A program made the position numbers and the translations under genes. The notes beneath the pieces are model-generated. The model did not search any database, was not told where the DNA came from, and saw nothing but the letters and a program-made list of their open reading frames with translations. A stretch of 64,000 bases of DNA from Verrucomicrobiota bacterium (GTDB taxonomy: Bacteria > Verrucomicrobiota > Verrucomicrobiia > JADLBR01): the NCBI GenBank assembly GCA_029560585.1, contig JAKQKQ010000068.1:39661-103660 (forward strand), written 5' to 3'. Of the stretch, positions 43,700 to 52,590 are shown piece by piece (the first letter of the stretch is position 1; each line of letters begins with the position of its first letter).

Positions 43700-44479
43700 T
43701 CAGGGTTTGGTCGGCGGGGCAGGCGTTGCGGATTGAGGCTGAACTGCCTGTGGGGAAACCGGGCCGGGAGCGGGCTTCGCCGGCTGTAATTGACCCGGCT
43801 GTGGGGCTGTTGCGGGAGTCGGCTTCGCGGGCGAGGATGTGCCGCTCTTGCGATCCAGAGTCTGGATTTCGCGCCGCGCCAACTGCACCCACACGCTCTG
43901 CGGATAGACCGACATGAGTGTTTCAAACGCCTCGCGGGCCTCGCGATCCCTGCCCTGTGATTCGAGCAACTCGCCCAGCGCCAGCCGCGCCTCGGCCGCC
44001 CGATGCGACTGCCTGTGTTCCTCAAATACCCGTCTGTATGAATCCTCCGCCTCCGGTAGCCGCCCCAACGCCTCCTGCGCCGCCCCCAAACCCATAAGGG
44101 CGTTGGCCGCCAGCGGATGCTTCGGAAACAAGTCCAAGAACCGTCGGAAAGCATTGGCCGACGGCTCCCACTGCCCGCCCTGCGCGGCCACATCCCCCTG
44201 CCTCAGCAGGGCCTCCGCAGCCGCGGGCGTGCCAGGATACTCATCCACAACCTTGGAAAGATCCTCTGTGACCTTCGCCGCAGCCAACATCCTCTGCGCA
44301 ACGGCCGCGTCGTGGTGCAAGTCCCAGAACCAAAGTCCAACCCCGATGGCCACTGCCAAGGCGATTGCGGCACCGCCCAGTATGCGGGTCTTGTGCCTCG
44401 CCCAGAAGGTCTCGGCCTCAAAAACGATGTTCTCGGCCACGCCAATTGCAGGCGCGGGCCTTTCAATTCCCTGATTCAT
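43700..44479 (-). CDS. Membrane-anchored TPR protein downstream of the dcw cluster
   Basis: 259 residues. One membrane span (about 36-56, GGAAIALAVAIGVGLWFW) is followed by 3-4 TPR units (about 75-200: AAEALLRQGDVAAQGGQW, NALMGLGAAQEALGRLPEAEDSY, ARLALGELLESQGRDREAREAF). A Pro/Ala/Gln-rich low-complexity tail ends it. The layout recalls YfgM or BamD/YbgF-like periplasmic TPR proteins. It starts 82 bases after the ftsZ stop on the same strand, so it may be transcribed with the cluster. A role at the envelope or divisome is inference. Confidence 0.75.
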   Translation of the reverse strand: MNQGIERPAPAIGVAENIVFEAETFWARHKTRILGGAAIALAVAIGVGLWFWDLHHDAAVAQRMLAAAKVTEDLSKVVDEYPGTPAAAEALLRQGDVAAQGGQWEPSANAFRRFLDLFPKHPLAANALMGLGAAQEALGRLPEAEDSYRRVFEEHRQSHRAAEARLALGELLESQGRDREAREAFETLMSVYPQSVWVQLARREIQTLDRKSGTSSPAKPTPATAPQPGQLQPAKPAPGPVSPQAVQPQSATPAPPTKP

Positions 44480-44561
44480 CAAAACACCTTTTCCCAGACG
44501 CCGCGCCGAAGGCAACGCCAATCTTGCCAGGCACCACCCCCCTTTCTCGAGGCATATCCCC

Positions 44562-46106
44562 TCACTCGACGGCGGTGATGCGCATTCTCCGCCGCATGAA
44601 TGTGGGAATATCCAGGTCCTCGCCCTTGTACATCGTCACTTCGGTCTTGTCGAATCGACCCCGGCTTGGCGATTCGAAATTGAATGCGCTCTGGACCATT
44701 CCGTTGTCCGTCGCACCACCCGAGTCGAATCGCACCCCATCGCCGCCATCCTCGCCATCTTCAACCCGAAACAGCGCCGTTTCGCCAGAATGGGCGGGGG
44801 ATTCCTCCCCGTACGTTGAAACCTCAAACGGTGCTTCCCCGGACGATCCCACCTCCAGTTCGGCGATCGCCTCCGCCTCGCGCGGATCCAACCCCCTTTC
44901 TTCAAGGTCAGTGTCATCCCGTGATGTCGCCTCCTCCTTCCCCTCCGTTTCCCCGAGTTCTTCGTCCGGCACAGGAATCTCGACCGGGGGGGGCGGGGGT
45001 GGAGGCGGCGCCATCTGACGCACTGCCTTGACGTGCGGCACCCGCGACGTCCCATTTCGCTGTGTCCGCGCCTTGGCCACCTGCGCATCGCACGAGCCCT
45101 CTTGACCTTCCTTCGGATGACCCGACTCGCCACTCGGATGGCCGAGTTCGGCCGCGCACAGAAGAATGTCAATCTGGCCCCGCATCTTGGCGTCAACGAG
45201 TGCACCCAAAGTCACCGAAACTCCGTCGCCAAATTCCCTGCGAACCCGTTTCGTGATCTTCTGCACATCCGCGAGTGTCATCTCGGGCCCGCCGGTGACT
45301 TGGGCAACGACGTCTGAAACACCTTGGCCCACCGAGTCCCGCAATAGCGGGCAGGCGAGCAACCGATCCAGCGCATCATTGAGCCGATGCTCCCCCGAAC
45401 CATCCGCCCACGCGATCCGGCAGTCGGCCGCACCCAGGACGCGCGCCAGATCGGCCGGATCTAGGTCCATGATGCCCCTGCATGCCAGGGCCCGATGTAG
45501 CCCCACCGCCATGCGCGCCAGCATATCCGAGCACAGGCCGAACGCCTCCTCGACGCCCGCATCCTCCGGTAGCGCCCGCGCCAGCCGATCATTCTCAAAG
45601 GCGAACACCGCATCGCACTCGCCCCGCAGCGCCTCCAGCCCGCGCCGCGCCTGTTCCCGCCTCCGCGGACCCTCGAATTCGAAAGGCAGGGCGCACAGGG
45701 CCACCACCCTCGCCCCGCGCCGCCGCGCCTCGGCCGCAATCGCCGGCGCGGCCCCCGTGGCCGTCCCACCACCCAGACCCAGCATCAACACCGCCGCCAC
45801 GCATTCTCCCACGGCATCGCCTATCTCCGCAGTGCTCTCGGCCGCCGCGCGCGCCCCGACCTCCGGATCTCCCCCCGCGCCCAGCCCCCGCGTAACTCGC
45901 GCCCCAATCTGGTGGCGCCCCACCCCATCCATCGCCGCGTCCTCGCGAATGTCCGTGTTCACCTCGACTAGCGATATCCCGCCAACCGCCTTCTGGGCCA
46001 ACGCCCTCAACATGTGCCAGCCCGCCCCGCCGACGCCGATCACGCGCGTTCCCGGGGCCGCGCCATTCGCCGCCCCATTTCGAATCCGACCATTCTTCAT
46101 TTCCAT
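44562..46106 (-). CDS. ftsZ: Divergent FtsZ
   Basis: 514 residues, longer than usual (about 390) because of an acidic, Pro-rich linker (about 320-495, with a run of ten prolines). The GTPase domain is clear but diverged: GVGGAGWHM replaces GVGGGGxN; the tubulin signature reads GGGTATG (112-118) rather than GGGTGTG; the T7 segment reads Asp214-Leu-Asp216-Pro-Ala-Asp219, keeping both aspartates but with Asp in place of Asn. The C-terminal peptide DLDIPTFMRRR (for FtsA and other partners) is intact. AGGAGG lies upstream of the ATG. It closes the dcw cluster after ftsA, as expected for ftsZ, and should form the division ring. Confidence 0.9.
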   Translation of the reverse strand: MEMKNGRIRNGAANGAAPGTRVIGVGGAGWHMLRALAQKAVGGISLVEVNTDIREDAAMDGVGRHQIGARVTRGLGAGGDPEVGARAAAESTAEIGDAVGECVAAVLMLGLGGGTATGAAPAIAAEARRRGARVVALCALPFEFEGPRRREQARRGLEALRGECDAVFAFENDRLARALPEDAGVEEAFGLCSDMLARMAVGLHRALACRGIMDLDPADLARVLGAADCRIAWADGSGEHRLNDALDRLLACPLLRDSVGQGVSDVVAQVTGGPEMTLADVQKITKRVRREFGDGVSVTLGALVDAKMRGQIDILLCAAELGHPSGESGHPKEGQEGSCDAQVAKARTQRNGTSRVPHVKAVRQMAPPPPPPPPVEIPVPDEELGETEGKEEATSRDDTDLEERGLDPREAEAIAELEVGSSGEAPFEVSTYGEESPAHSGETALFRVEDGEDGGDGVRFDSGGATDNGMVQSAFNFESPSRGRFDKTEVTMYKGEDLDIPTFMRRRMRITAVE

Positions 46107-46142
46107 CGCTCTTCGCCCTCCTGTAACGCCGATGCCACCACC

Positions 46143-47369
46143 TCAGAGCATCATCCGCACTTGTTGCAACGCCCGCCGAAACCTGCGGCCGAAATTCTCC
46201 CTCTCGCGTTCCTCCTCGATACGGCACTGCGCCCAGATGAGTCCGCCCAGCACCGTCGAAAGCTCGGGCCGCGCTATGGTATCGATGTTTCCGGCCAGCC
46301 CTCCCGTGTGCGCGGGCGCCACCGACAGCCCCAGCACGCGCTCGGCCAGCGCCCCAAGCCCGCGCGTCCGCGACCCCCCGCCCGTCAGTACCACGCCGCC
46401 CCCGAGCACCGCGAGCATCTCTTCGGGCACCTGCTCGCGCAAGATCTCAAACGTCTCCTCCCATCGCGCGCGCATCACCATCGCGAGCTCCTTGGCGAAC
46501 AGCCGCTTGCCCGCAAAACCGCTCCGCGCCTTCAGCTCTATCGTCTCGCCGTCCTCAAACGCCGCAGGCTCCACCGTCCCGTGCTGCGTCTTGAGCTCCT
46601 CCGCGTTCGCCCTGGGCAGATTGAACGCCCTGCTGATATCCTGCGTCAGGTGGTCGCCCCCCACGCCAACGACACCGAGGTGCACCACCCTGTCCTCAAG
46701 CACGACCGCGAAATGCGTCAGCCCGGCCCCCAGATCCACCACCAATGCCCCCGCCTCCCGCAACTCCGGCCCCAGCACCCGCTCCGCGGATGCCACCGGC
46801 GTCAGGACCACGTCCTCCACCCGGATCTCCAGCTCCTGCACCCTCGAGATGATGTTTTTCAATCGGCTGGCCACGCCATTCACCACCAGAAACTCGCCAT
46901 CGAGCCGGTGGCCCAGCATGCCGATCGGGCGCGACACCGGCTCGCCTCCATCGATCCTGAAAACGCCCGGCAGCGTCGCCACGTGGAGCCTGTCCGGCGG
47001 CAACTGCGATTCCTCCGCCGCGCGGCACACCACCGCGACGTCCTCCTCGTCGATGTGCTGTTCGTCGCCGCGGATCTCCGCGGTCGCCGTCTGCAGCGCG
47101 CACTCTATGTGCGCCCCGCTCAGCGAGAGATACACCTCCATGATCTCGACGCCGGAGCTCTCCTCCGCCTTCAGGATCACATCCCGCAGGGCCTCCCGCG
47201 CAGCGTCCGGCTCTATGATCTCCCCCTTGCGCACCCCCGCAGAGGGACCTTCGCCCACCCCGAGTATCCGCACCAGGCCGTCGCGGCCCACGTTGGCCAC
47301 CGCGGCCACCATCTTCCCCGTACCGATCTCCACCGCAACGATGTCGCGGTCCTTTCTCGCAAAAAACAT
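46143..47369 (-). CDS. ftsA: Cell division protein FtsA
   Basis: 408 residues, actin fold. IVAVEIGTGKMVAAVA (phosphate 1) opens it; the SHS2 (1C) region covers about 85-165 (EVYLSLSGAHIE, LPGVFRIDGGEPVSRPIGM). ALVVDLGAGLTHFAV (phosphate 2) and VVLTGGGSRTRGLGALAERVL (adenosine motif) follow. The C-terminal FGRRFRRALQQVRMML is an amphipathic helix that would anchor it to the membrane. It links FtsZ to the membrane. TGGAGG lies upstream, overlapping the ftsQ end; ftsZ follows after 36 bases. Confidence 0.95.
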   Translation of the reverse strand: MFFARKDRDIVAVEIGTGKMVAAVANVGRDGLVRILGVGEGPSAGVRKGEIIEPDAAREALRDVILKAEESSGVEIMEVYLSLSGAHIECALQTATAEIRGDEQHIDEEDVAVVCRAAEESQLPPDRLHVATLPGVFRIDGGEPVSRPIGMLGHRLDGEFLVVNGVASRLKNIISRVQELEIRVEDVVLTPVASAERVLGPELREAGALVVDLGAGLTHFAVVLEDRVVHLGVVGVGGDHLTQDISRAFNLPRANAEELKTQHGTVEPAAFEDGETIELKARSGFAGKRLFAKELAMVMRARWEETFEILREQVPEEMLAVLGGGVVLTGGGSRTRGLGALAERVLGLSVAPAHTGGLAGNIDTIARPELSTVLGGLIWAQCRIEEERERENFGRRFRRALQQVRMML

Positions 47370-47373
47370 AGCA

Positions 47374-48294
47374 TCAACCTCCAGCTGCCACGAAAGTGAC
47401 AGGCACGTTCCGTTCCACCGTCAGATCCACCATCGCAAGGCGCTGGCGCCCGCGCTGGCAGTACGAAAGTATCACCTCAAGCCGCCGCAGCTGCTCCGGC
47501 ATCACCGCGGGATCCGGCGAGAACACCGCGCGCGCGTCGCGGCCCAACCGCATCTGGAGCAGATTGGCCCGCGACACGTCGATCCCAATCCGGTCAAACT
47601 CCGTCCAGATCGGCGAGGCCTCCATCAGCGTCAGCAGATTCAGCGCAGCAAAGACCTCCGCCCCTTTCACGCGGGAACCGACGACCACATCAATGAGGTT
47701 CGCCCCGCTGATCTCCGGCAAATGGCGGAAATCCTCGCCGGGCCTCGGCCGCATCACCATCCCCTGCCGGTCGATGATGTAATACACGTCGTCCTCGGCC
47801 TTCTCCACGCCCCCGGTCGTCAGCAGGCGCGCCGCCGGCCGCCGTTCCGTCACCCGAATCTGCAGCCGGTTGGGCATCATCCGACGAACCTCCGCGAAGC
47901 CCACCGCCGACTGCTCGGTCAGGCGACCGTGAATCGCTCCAAGGTTCAATCCCAACAGATTGGCGCCGGCGGGAATCTGCGCCCATTCCAACACCTGACT
48001 GCGCGGAATCTTCCCCACCACTTCGATGTCCACATGCGCCAGGTTGTACCTGGGGTTCTCGAAGAGCATAACCCGCAGCGCCCATCGCCCCGAGAACCAC
48101 AGCAGGCCCGCGGTTGCCAGGGTCCAGAATGCGGTCCACGCCAGCCGCTGCATCGCCCCGGGCTGTGTCCGGCGGATCCGCTGCTTCCTCAGATAGGCGT
48201 AGAGAGACGCCAGCCCGCGTCCCTTCCCCGTCCCCGTTTCCCGCGCCGGGACGCGCCGCGCATCCCGCTTGTGGAATCTGAACGTCACTCGCAT
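47374..48294 (-). CDS. ftsQ: Cell division protein FtsQ
   Basis: 306 residues. A cytoplasmic basic N-terminus (about 1-48), one membrane span (about 50-72) and a POTRA domain (from YNLAHVDIEVVGKIPRSQVLEWA) are visible, with the family segment NLLGLNLGAI and later RRMMPNRLQIRVTERRPAA. The rest is the beta domain. FtsQ links the FtsL/FtsB-like proteins and FtsI/FtsW to the ring. The ATG is preceded by AAGGAGGAAG and shares one base with the ddl stop (TGATG), so translation is coupled. Confidence 0.88.
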   Translation of the reverse strand: MRVTFRFHKRDARRVPARETGTGKGRGLASLYAYLRKQRIRRTQPGAMQRLAWTAFWTLATAGLLWFSGRWALRVMLFENPRYNLAHVDIEVVGKIPRSQVLEWAQIPAGANLLGLNLGAIHGRLTEQSAVGFAEVRRMMPNRLQIRVTERRPAARLLTTGGVEKAEDDVYYIIDRQGMVMRPRPGEDFRHLPEISGANLIDVVVGSRVKGAEVFAALNLLTLMEASPIWTEFDRIGIDVSRANLLQMRLGRDARAVFSPDPAVMPEQLRRLEVILSYCQRGRQRLAMVDLTVERNVPVTFVAAGG

Positions 48295-49217
48295 CACAAC
48301 TTCCTCCTTGAATCCGCCCCGCCCCGCAACGCGAGCGAGATCGCTATGATCCTCTCGCACAGCGCGCCGAAAGAGATGCCGACCGCCGCCGCCGCCTTCG
48401 GCAATAGGCTTGTCGCCGTCATCCCCGGGATCGTGTTGACCTCCAGCACCGATGGTGATCCGTCGCGATCCAGCAATACGTCCACGCGTGAGTACACCTC
48501 GCACCCAAGGGCCCGATGCGCCGCCAGGGCCGCTCGCTGCACGCGCTCCGTGGCGCCCTCTGGCAGCGATGCCGGGCACAGGTACTCCGTCCGGCCAGCC
48601 GTGTACTTGTTGGCATAATCGTAAAACCCCTCCCTCGGCACGATCTCGATTACCGGCAGCGCGTCCTCGCCGAGAATGCCAACCGTGAGCTCGCGACCGA
48701 AAATCATCTTCTCCACAAGCACGGGATCATCGAACCGCAGGGCTTCCCGGAGCGCGGCCCCCCACTGTGCAGCCTCGGTCACCCTCGTCACGCCAACGCT
48801 GGATCCCTGCCTCGGTGGCTTTACCACCAAGGGCACGTCAAAAGGCGGCCTGTCCGTCTGGGGCCCGCAGACCGCGAATTCAGGCGTCGGTACACCCGCC
48901 GCCACAAACGCTCGCTTCGAGGCCAGCTTGTCAAATGCGCGCGCGCTGCTGTCTATCCCGCATCCGGTGTAGGGCACTCCGCGGCCCTCGAGGATGCGCT
49001 GCACCTCCCCATCTTCCCCGAAGGTGCCGTGCAGCGCGTTGAAGACCACGTCGCAACGTGCGGGCAATCGAAAATCCTCGCTCTCGACCACCACCTCGGT
49101 CACCTCGTGGCCCTGGCCCCGCAAAGCCGCCGCGACGGCCGACCCCGTGCGAAGCGAGACCTCCCGCTCGGCCGAGATCCCGCCCTCCAGCACCGTTATG
49201 CGCATCGGTTCGCTCAT
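48294..49217 (-). CDS. ddl: D-alanine--D-alanine ligase
   Basis: 307 residues, the DdlB length. GGISAEREVSLRTGSAV (N-terminal glycine-rich) and FNALHGTFGEDGEVQ start the chain. The ATP-grasp core has PLVVKPPRQGSSVGV, LVEKMIFGRELTVGIL and EVNTIPGMTATSLLPKAAAA at the end (metal-binding Asn and Glu). It makes the D-Ala-D-Ala used by MurF. It is a separate gene, not fused to MurC as in Chlamydia. The ATG overlaps the murC-murB stop (ATGA). Confidence 0.95.
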   Translation of the reverse strand: MSEPMRITVLEGGISAEREVSLRTGSAVAAALRGQGHEVTEVVVESEDFRLPARCDVVFNALHGTFGEDGEVQRILEGRGVPYTGCGIDSSARAFDKLASKRAFVAAGVPTPEFAVCGPQTDRPPFDVPLVVKPPRQGSSVGVTRVTEAAQWGAALREALRFDDPVLVEKMIFGRELTVGILGEDALPVIEIVPREGFYDYANKYTAGRTEYLCPASLPEGATERVQRAALAAHRALGCEVYSRVDVLLDRDGSPSVLEVNTIPGMTATSLLPKAAAAVGISFGALCERIIAISLALRGGADSRRKL

Positions 49218-51496
49218 GCGTCCTCTCCAATCACGATCACTTCGGTCTCCAGCTCGACTCCGCGCGCCTCGCGCACCCGGGCCCGCACCAGCCCGATCAA
49301 CTCCAAAATATCCGACGCCCGCGCCCCGCCCCGGTTAACGATGAAATTCCCATGAACGTGGCTCACCTCGGCGCCACCGAAGGTCATGCCCTTCAGACCC
49401 AGCTCGTCGATCAGCTTCCCAGCCGGACAGGCCGATGGGTTCTTGAAAATGCACCCCGCGCTCGGCATCGCGGGCTGGCTCTTCCACCGCTTCTGGCTGT
49501 AGGACGCCATCGCCGCGGCGATCTTGGCGGGATCCCCAGGGCGTCCCCGCAGCACGGCCGAGAGCGCGATGTTTTCCCGCAACATCGGCACTTCCCGGTA
49601 TCTGACCTCGAGATCCGATCCCGCCAGCTCCACGATCCCCCCAGCCCGATCCATGACGCGGACCGATTCCACGCACTCGAACGTCCAGCCACCCATCGCG
49701 CCAGCATTCATGCGAAGCGCACCACCGAGGCTCGCGGGGATACCCTCCATGAATTCCATGCCCCGTATCCCGGCCCGCTTCGCCTCCTGGGCTATCGCCC
49801 GAAGCTTTACCCCCGCGCCCGCCCGCAGCCGTCCTCCGCCAAGCACCTCGATCGACGAGAACATGCTCGAGGCCAACCTCACGCACGCGCCATCAATCCC
49901 CCCATCCCGCACGAGCAGATTCGACCCGCGGCCGATCATCGTGACCGGCACGCCAGCATCGCCGCACAGGCGCAGCGCCGTCGCAAGATCCTCTTCCCCC
50001 TCCGGCTCAATCCAGATATCCGCGGGCCCGCCGACGCGCATCGTGGTGTGCTTGGCCAACGGCTCGTTGCGCACCACGCGACTGCCAGAAGACAGCCTCT
50101 CTCGCAGCGAAGCGTGCAGCCGCAGCCGGACCGCGACCTTCACCGCGACGTCCGAGATGTTTCCCGCCCCGAGGAACAGAAGCAGGTCGCCGGCGCACAT
50201 CTCGCCCCAGACCCGGCGCCCGACGCGCCATAGCGCCGGCTCGTAGGAAACCGCATCCCCTTTCGTCGCCCGGACCAGCTCAAATAGCGAGCGCCCGTCG
50301 GCGCCTTCGATTGGCCTCTCGCCGGCAGAATACACGTCGGTCATGAGGAGTCGGTCCGCACCGTCGAAGGCGCCGACGAACGCCTCCCTCAGGTGGAAAG
50401 TCCTCGTATATCGGTGGGGTTGAAATACGGCAAAAACCCGGCGGCGCCCCGCGGTCCTCGCGGCCGCGAGTGTCGCGCGGATCTCTGTCGGGTGGTGCCC
50501 ATAGTCGTCCACGACCATGAATTCCTGATCCTCGTACCGCACCTCGAACCTTCGCCGCGCCCCGCTGAATCGCGCCAGTCCCGCCGCGATCGGCGCGAAC
50601 GGCACCCCGAGGTGCATCGCGACCGCCACCACGGCCGTCGCGTTCTGGACATTCTGCTCGCCCGGCACCCGCAACTCCACACGGCCGGCCAGGCGCCCCC
50701 CGATCCGCACATCGAACTCCGATCCCCTCGCGCCCAACTTCACCGCCTCGGCCCGCACCTGCGCCCCCTCCTTCAGGCCATAGCTCGTCGCATTGCCTCG
50801 CCACGCGCACACGCCAGACGCATTTGAGTCATCCCGGCAATAGAACACCCCGTCGTGGGCCCGGTCGCACAGCGCGCCGAACGCGTCAACGATCTGCCCC
50901 AGGTCCCGAAAGTAATCCAGGTGCTCCGCCTCGACGTTGAGGACAATGGAGCAGTGCGGCTCGAAATCGACAAGGCTGCCGTCGCTCTCATCGGCCTCCA
51001 CAACGAAAAGATCTCCCGTTCCCCACGCGGCATTCCCACCGAGGCACGCGACCTCGCCGCCGACGTAAAAGCCCGGGTCCAGATCGGCCTCCCGCAACAC
51101 CGTCGCGAGCATTGCGGTCGTCGTCGTCTTGCCGTGCGTCCCCGATACCACCAGGGACCGCCGCCCCCTCAGGAGCGCTCCCAGCAACGTCGCCCGCCGG
51201 ACCTCCGGCACGCCCAACTCGCGCGCCCTCTGCCGCTCGGGATTGTCCTCTCCGATTGCCGACGAATAACAGAGGAGCCCCGCATCCCCCACGTTCGTCG
51301 CCGAGTGGCCATGGTAGAATCCGAGACCCTCGGCACGAAGGGCCTCGACGAGCGGCCCCTCGCCGACGTCCGATCCCGTCACCCGATAGCCCGCGCTCAA
51401 TAGCAGGCGCGCCAAGCCGCTCATGCCGCTGCCCCCCACCCCAACCAGGTGGATGGGCCGCGACTTGTCCAACAGCCATGGCAGGGATCGGCTCAT
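49214..51496 (-). CDS. murC-murB: MurC-MurB fusion (UDP-MurNAc:L-Ala ligase and UDP-enolpyruvoyl-GlcNAc reductase)
   Basis: 760 residues. Residues 1 to about 459 are MurC: HLVGVGGSGMSGLA (Rossmann), VVSGTHGKTTTTAML (P-loop), VEADESDGS, DDYGHHPTEI. Residues about 460-760 are MurB of type II: NEPLAKHTTMRVGGPAD, IGRGSNLLVRDGG (FAD), GIPASLGGALRMNAGAMGG, and AGCIFKNPSACPAGKLIDELGLKG. In that last segment Cys replaces the Ser proton donor of E. coli MurB (GSFFKNP). The final Glu segment ELETEV is intact. The fusion joins two consecutive steps. The ATG overlaps the murG stop (ATGA). The upstream open frame is not used. Confidence 0.95.
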   Translation of the reverse strand: MSRSLPWLLDKSRPIHLVGVGGSGMSGLARLLLSAGYRVTGSDVGEGPLVEALRAEGLGFYHGHSATNVGDAGLLCYSSAIGEDNPERQRARELGVPEVRRATLLGALLRGRRSLVVSGTHGKTTTTAMLATVLREADLDPGFYVGGEVACLGGNAAWGTGDLFVVEADESDGSLVDFEPHCSIVLNVEAEHLDYFRDLGQIVDAFGALCDRAHDGVFYCRDDSNASGVCAWRGNATSYGLKEGAQVRAEAVKLGARGSEFDVRIGGRLAGRVELRVPGEQNVQNATAVVAVAMHLGVPFAPIAAGLARFSGARRRFEVRYEDQEFMVVDDYGHHPTEIRATLAAARTAGRRRVFAVFQPHRYTRTFHLREAFVGAFDGADRLLMTDVYSAGERPIEGADGRSLFELVRATKGDAVSYEPALWRVGRRVWGEMCAGDLLLFLGAGNISDVAVKVAVRLRLHASLRERLSSGSRVVRNEPLAKHTTMRVGGPADIWIEPEGEEDLATALRLCGDAGVPVTMIGRGSNLLVRDGGIDGACVRLASSMFSSIEVLGGGRLRAGAGVKLRAIAQEAKRAGIRGMEFMEGIPASLGGALRMNAGAMGGWTFECVESVRVMDRAGGIVELAGSDLEVRYREVPMLRENIALSAVLRGRPGDPAKIAAAMASYSQKRWKSQPAMPSAGCIFKNPSACPAGKLIDELGLKGMTFGGAEVSHVHGNFIVNRGGARASDILELIGLVRARVREARGVELETEVIVIGEDA

Positions 51497-52590
51497 CGGT
51501 GCATCACCCCCATGACCGCGTCCGCCACCCTGCCCGCCGCGCCGACGCATGAAAAACTCTCGCAGGCCGACCGCATCGCTTCCGCGCGGCCCGGAGTGTC
51601 AAGGATATCCCCGAGGGCACCCGCCAGCCGCCGCCCGTCCAACCCCGATTGATCCAGCGCGATGGCGGCACCCGCATCCGCGAACACCTTCGCGTTGAAC
51701 CACTGGTGATTGTCTGCCGCAAACGGAAACGGAACCAGGATCGACGGGATTCGCGCCGTTGTGATCTCCGCGAGAGAGGCCGCCCCGCTGCGCGCCAACG
51801 CCACGTCGGCCACCGCATAGGCCGCCGCCATCCGATTGCAGAATGCCAGCACCGTCGCTCGCGCCCCGGCACCCCGGTAGGCGTCCTCCACCCGCGGGCG
51901 ATCCTCCGCCCCGGTCAAATGGAGAAACTGCCATTGGGCAATCCGCGCCCCCAGCACCGACAGCGCACCGAGCACCGCATCGTTGATGCCCCGCGCACCC
52001 TGGCTGCCGCCCATCACCAGCACCGTTTTGCGGCCGGCATCAAATCCGAACAGCGCCAGCCCCTCGCCCCGCGCGGCCCCGAACAACTCGCGCCGCACCG
52101 GCGTCCCGGTCACCAGCACCGCCGCCGACGAGGGCAGCCGACTGCGACAGGCCTCCAGCCCCACGAGAACCCGGTCCACCCCATTGGCAAGACGCCGCGT
52201 CACTCTCCCCGGCATCGCATTGGACTCATGGATGAACGTCGGGATGCGCCTACGGCGCCCCAGCCATAAAGGCACCGCTGCCGTGAATCCGCCCATCCCC
52301 AGCACCGCCACCGGTCGCCTCTCGCGAAAAATCCCCGCGCACTCGAAATACGTCTTGAGCAGGTCGAATGCAAACGCCATCACCTTTGGCGATCGCAGCC
52401 CGGGCCACCCGATCGCCGAAAGCGCGACCGAGGCGTGCCTCCCCCCCTTCAGCGCGACCTCGTCCACCTTCTTGCGCGAAACCAGCAGCAGCGGTTCCAC
52501 GCCACGGGCCAAGAGTTCGTCGGCGACCGCCACCCCAGGGAACAGGTGTCCCCCCGTGCCGCCACAGGCGATGGCAACACAGCCCGTCAT
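51493..52590 (-). CDS. murG: UDP-GlcNAc:lipid I GlcNAc transferase
   Basis: 365 residues, GT28, GT-B fold. CGGTGGHLFPGVAVADEL (residues 9-26) is the lipid I-facing loop; GMGGFTAAVPLWLG, FIHESNAMPGRVTRRL and VMGGSQGARGIN follow. The UDP-GlcNAc site is in ARSGAASLAEI...PSILVPFPFAADNHQWFNA. It acts on the inner face of the membrane to make lipid II. It overlaps the stop of ftsW (ATGA) and the start of murC-murB. Confidence 0.95.
   Translation of the reverse strand: MTGCVAIACGGTGGHLFPGVAVADELLARGVEPLLLVSRKKVDEVALKGGRHASVALSAIGWPGLRSPKVMAFAFDLLKTYFECAGIFRERRPVAVLGMGGFTAAVPLWLGRRRRIPTFIHESNAMPGRVTRRLANGVDRVLVGLEACRSRLPSSAAVLVTGTPVRRELFGAARGEGLALFGFDAGRKTVLVMGGSQGARGINDAVLGALSVLGARIAQWQFLHLTGAEDRPRVEDAYRGAGARATVLAFCNRMAAAYAVADVALARSGAASLAEITTARIPSILVPFPFAADNHQWFNAKVFADAGAAIALDQSGLDGRRLAGALGDILDTPGRAEAMRSACESFSCVGAAGRVADAVMGVMHR

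Noticed and set aside
45166..48618. Very long open frame on the plus strand opposite ftsZ, ftsA and ftsQ
   Set aside because: It is Ser/Pro/Arg-rich, lacks any domain and lies exactly antisense to recognised genes. In GC-rich DNA such frames arise from codon bias. The same holds for long antisense frames at 25251-27260, 16750-18384 and 32257-33627.
48294..51496. Chlamydia-type MurC-Ddl fusion
   Set aside because: Ddl is a separate frame with its own ATG overlapping the stop; the fusion partner of MurC is MurB.
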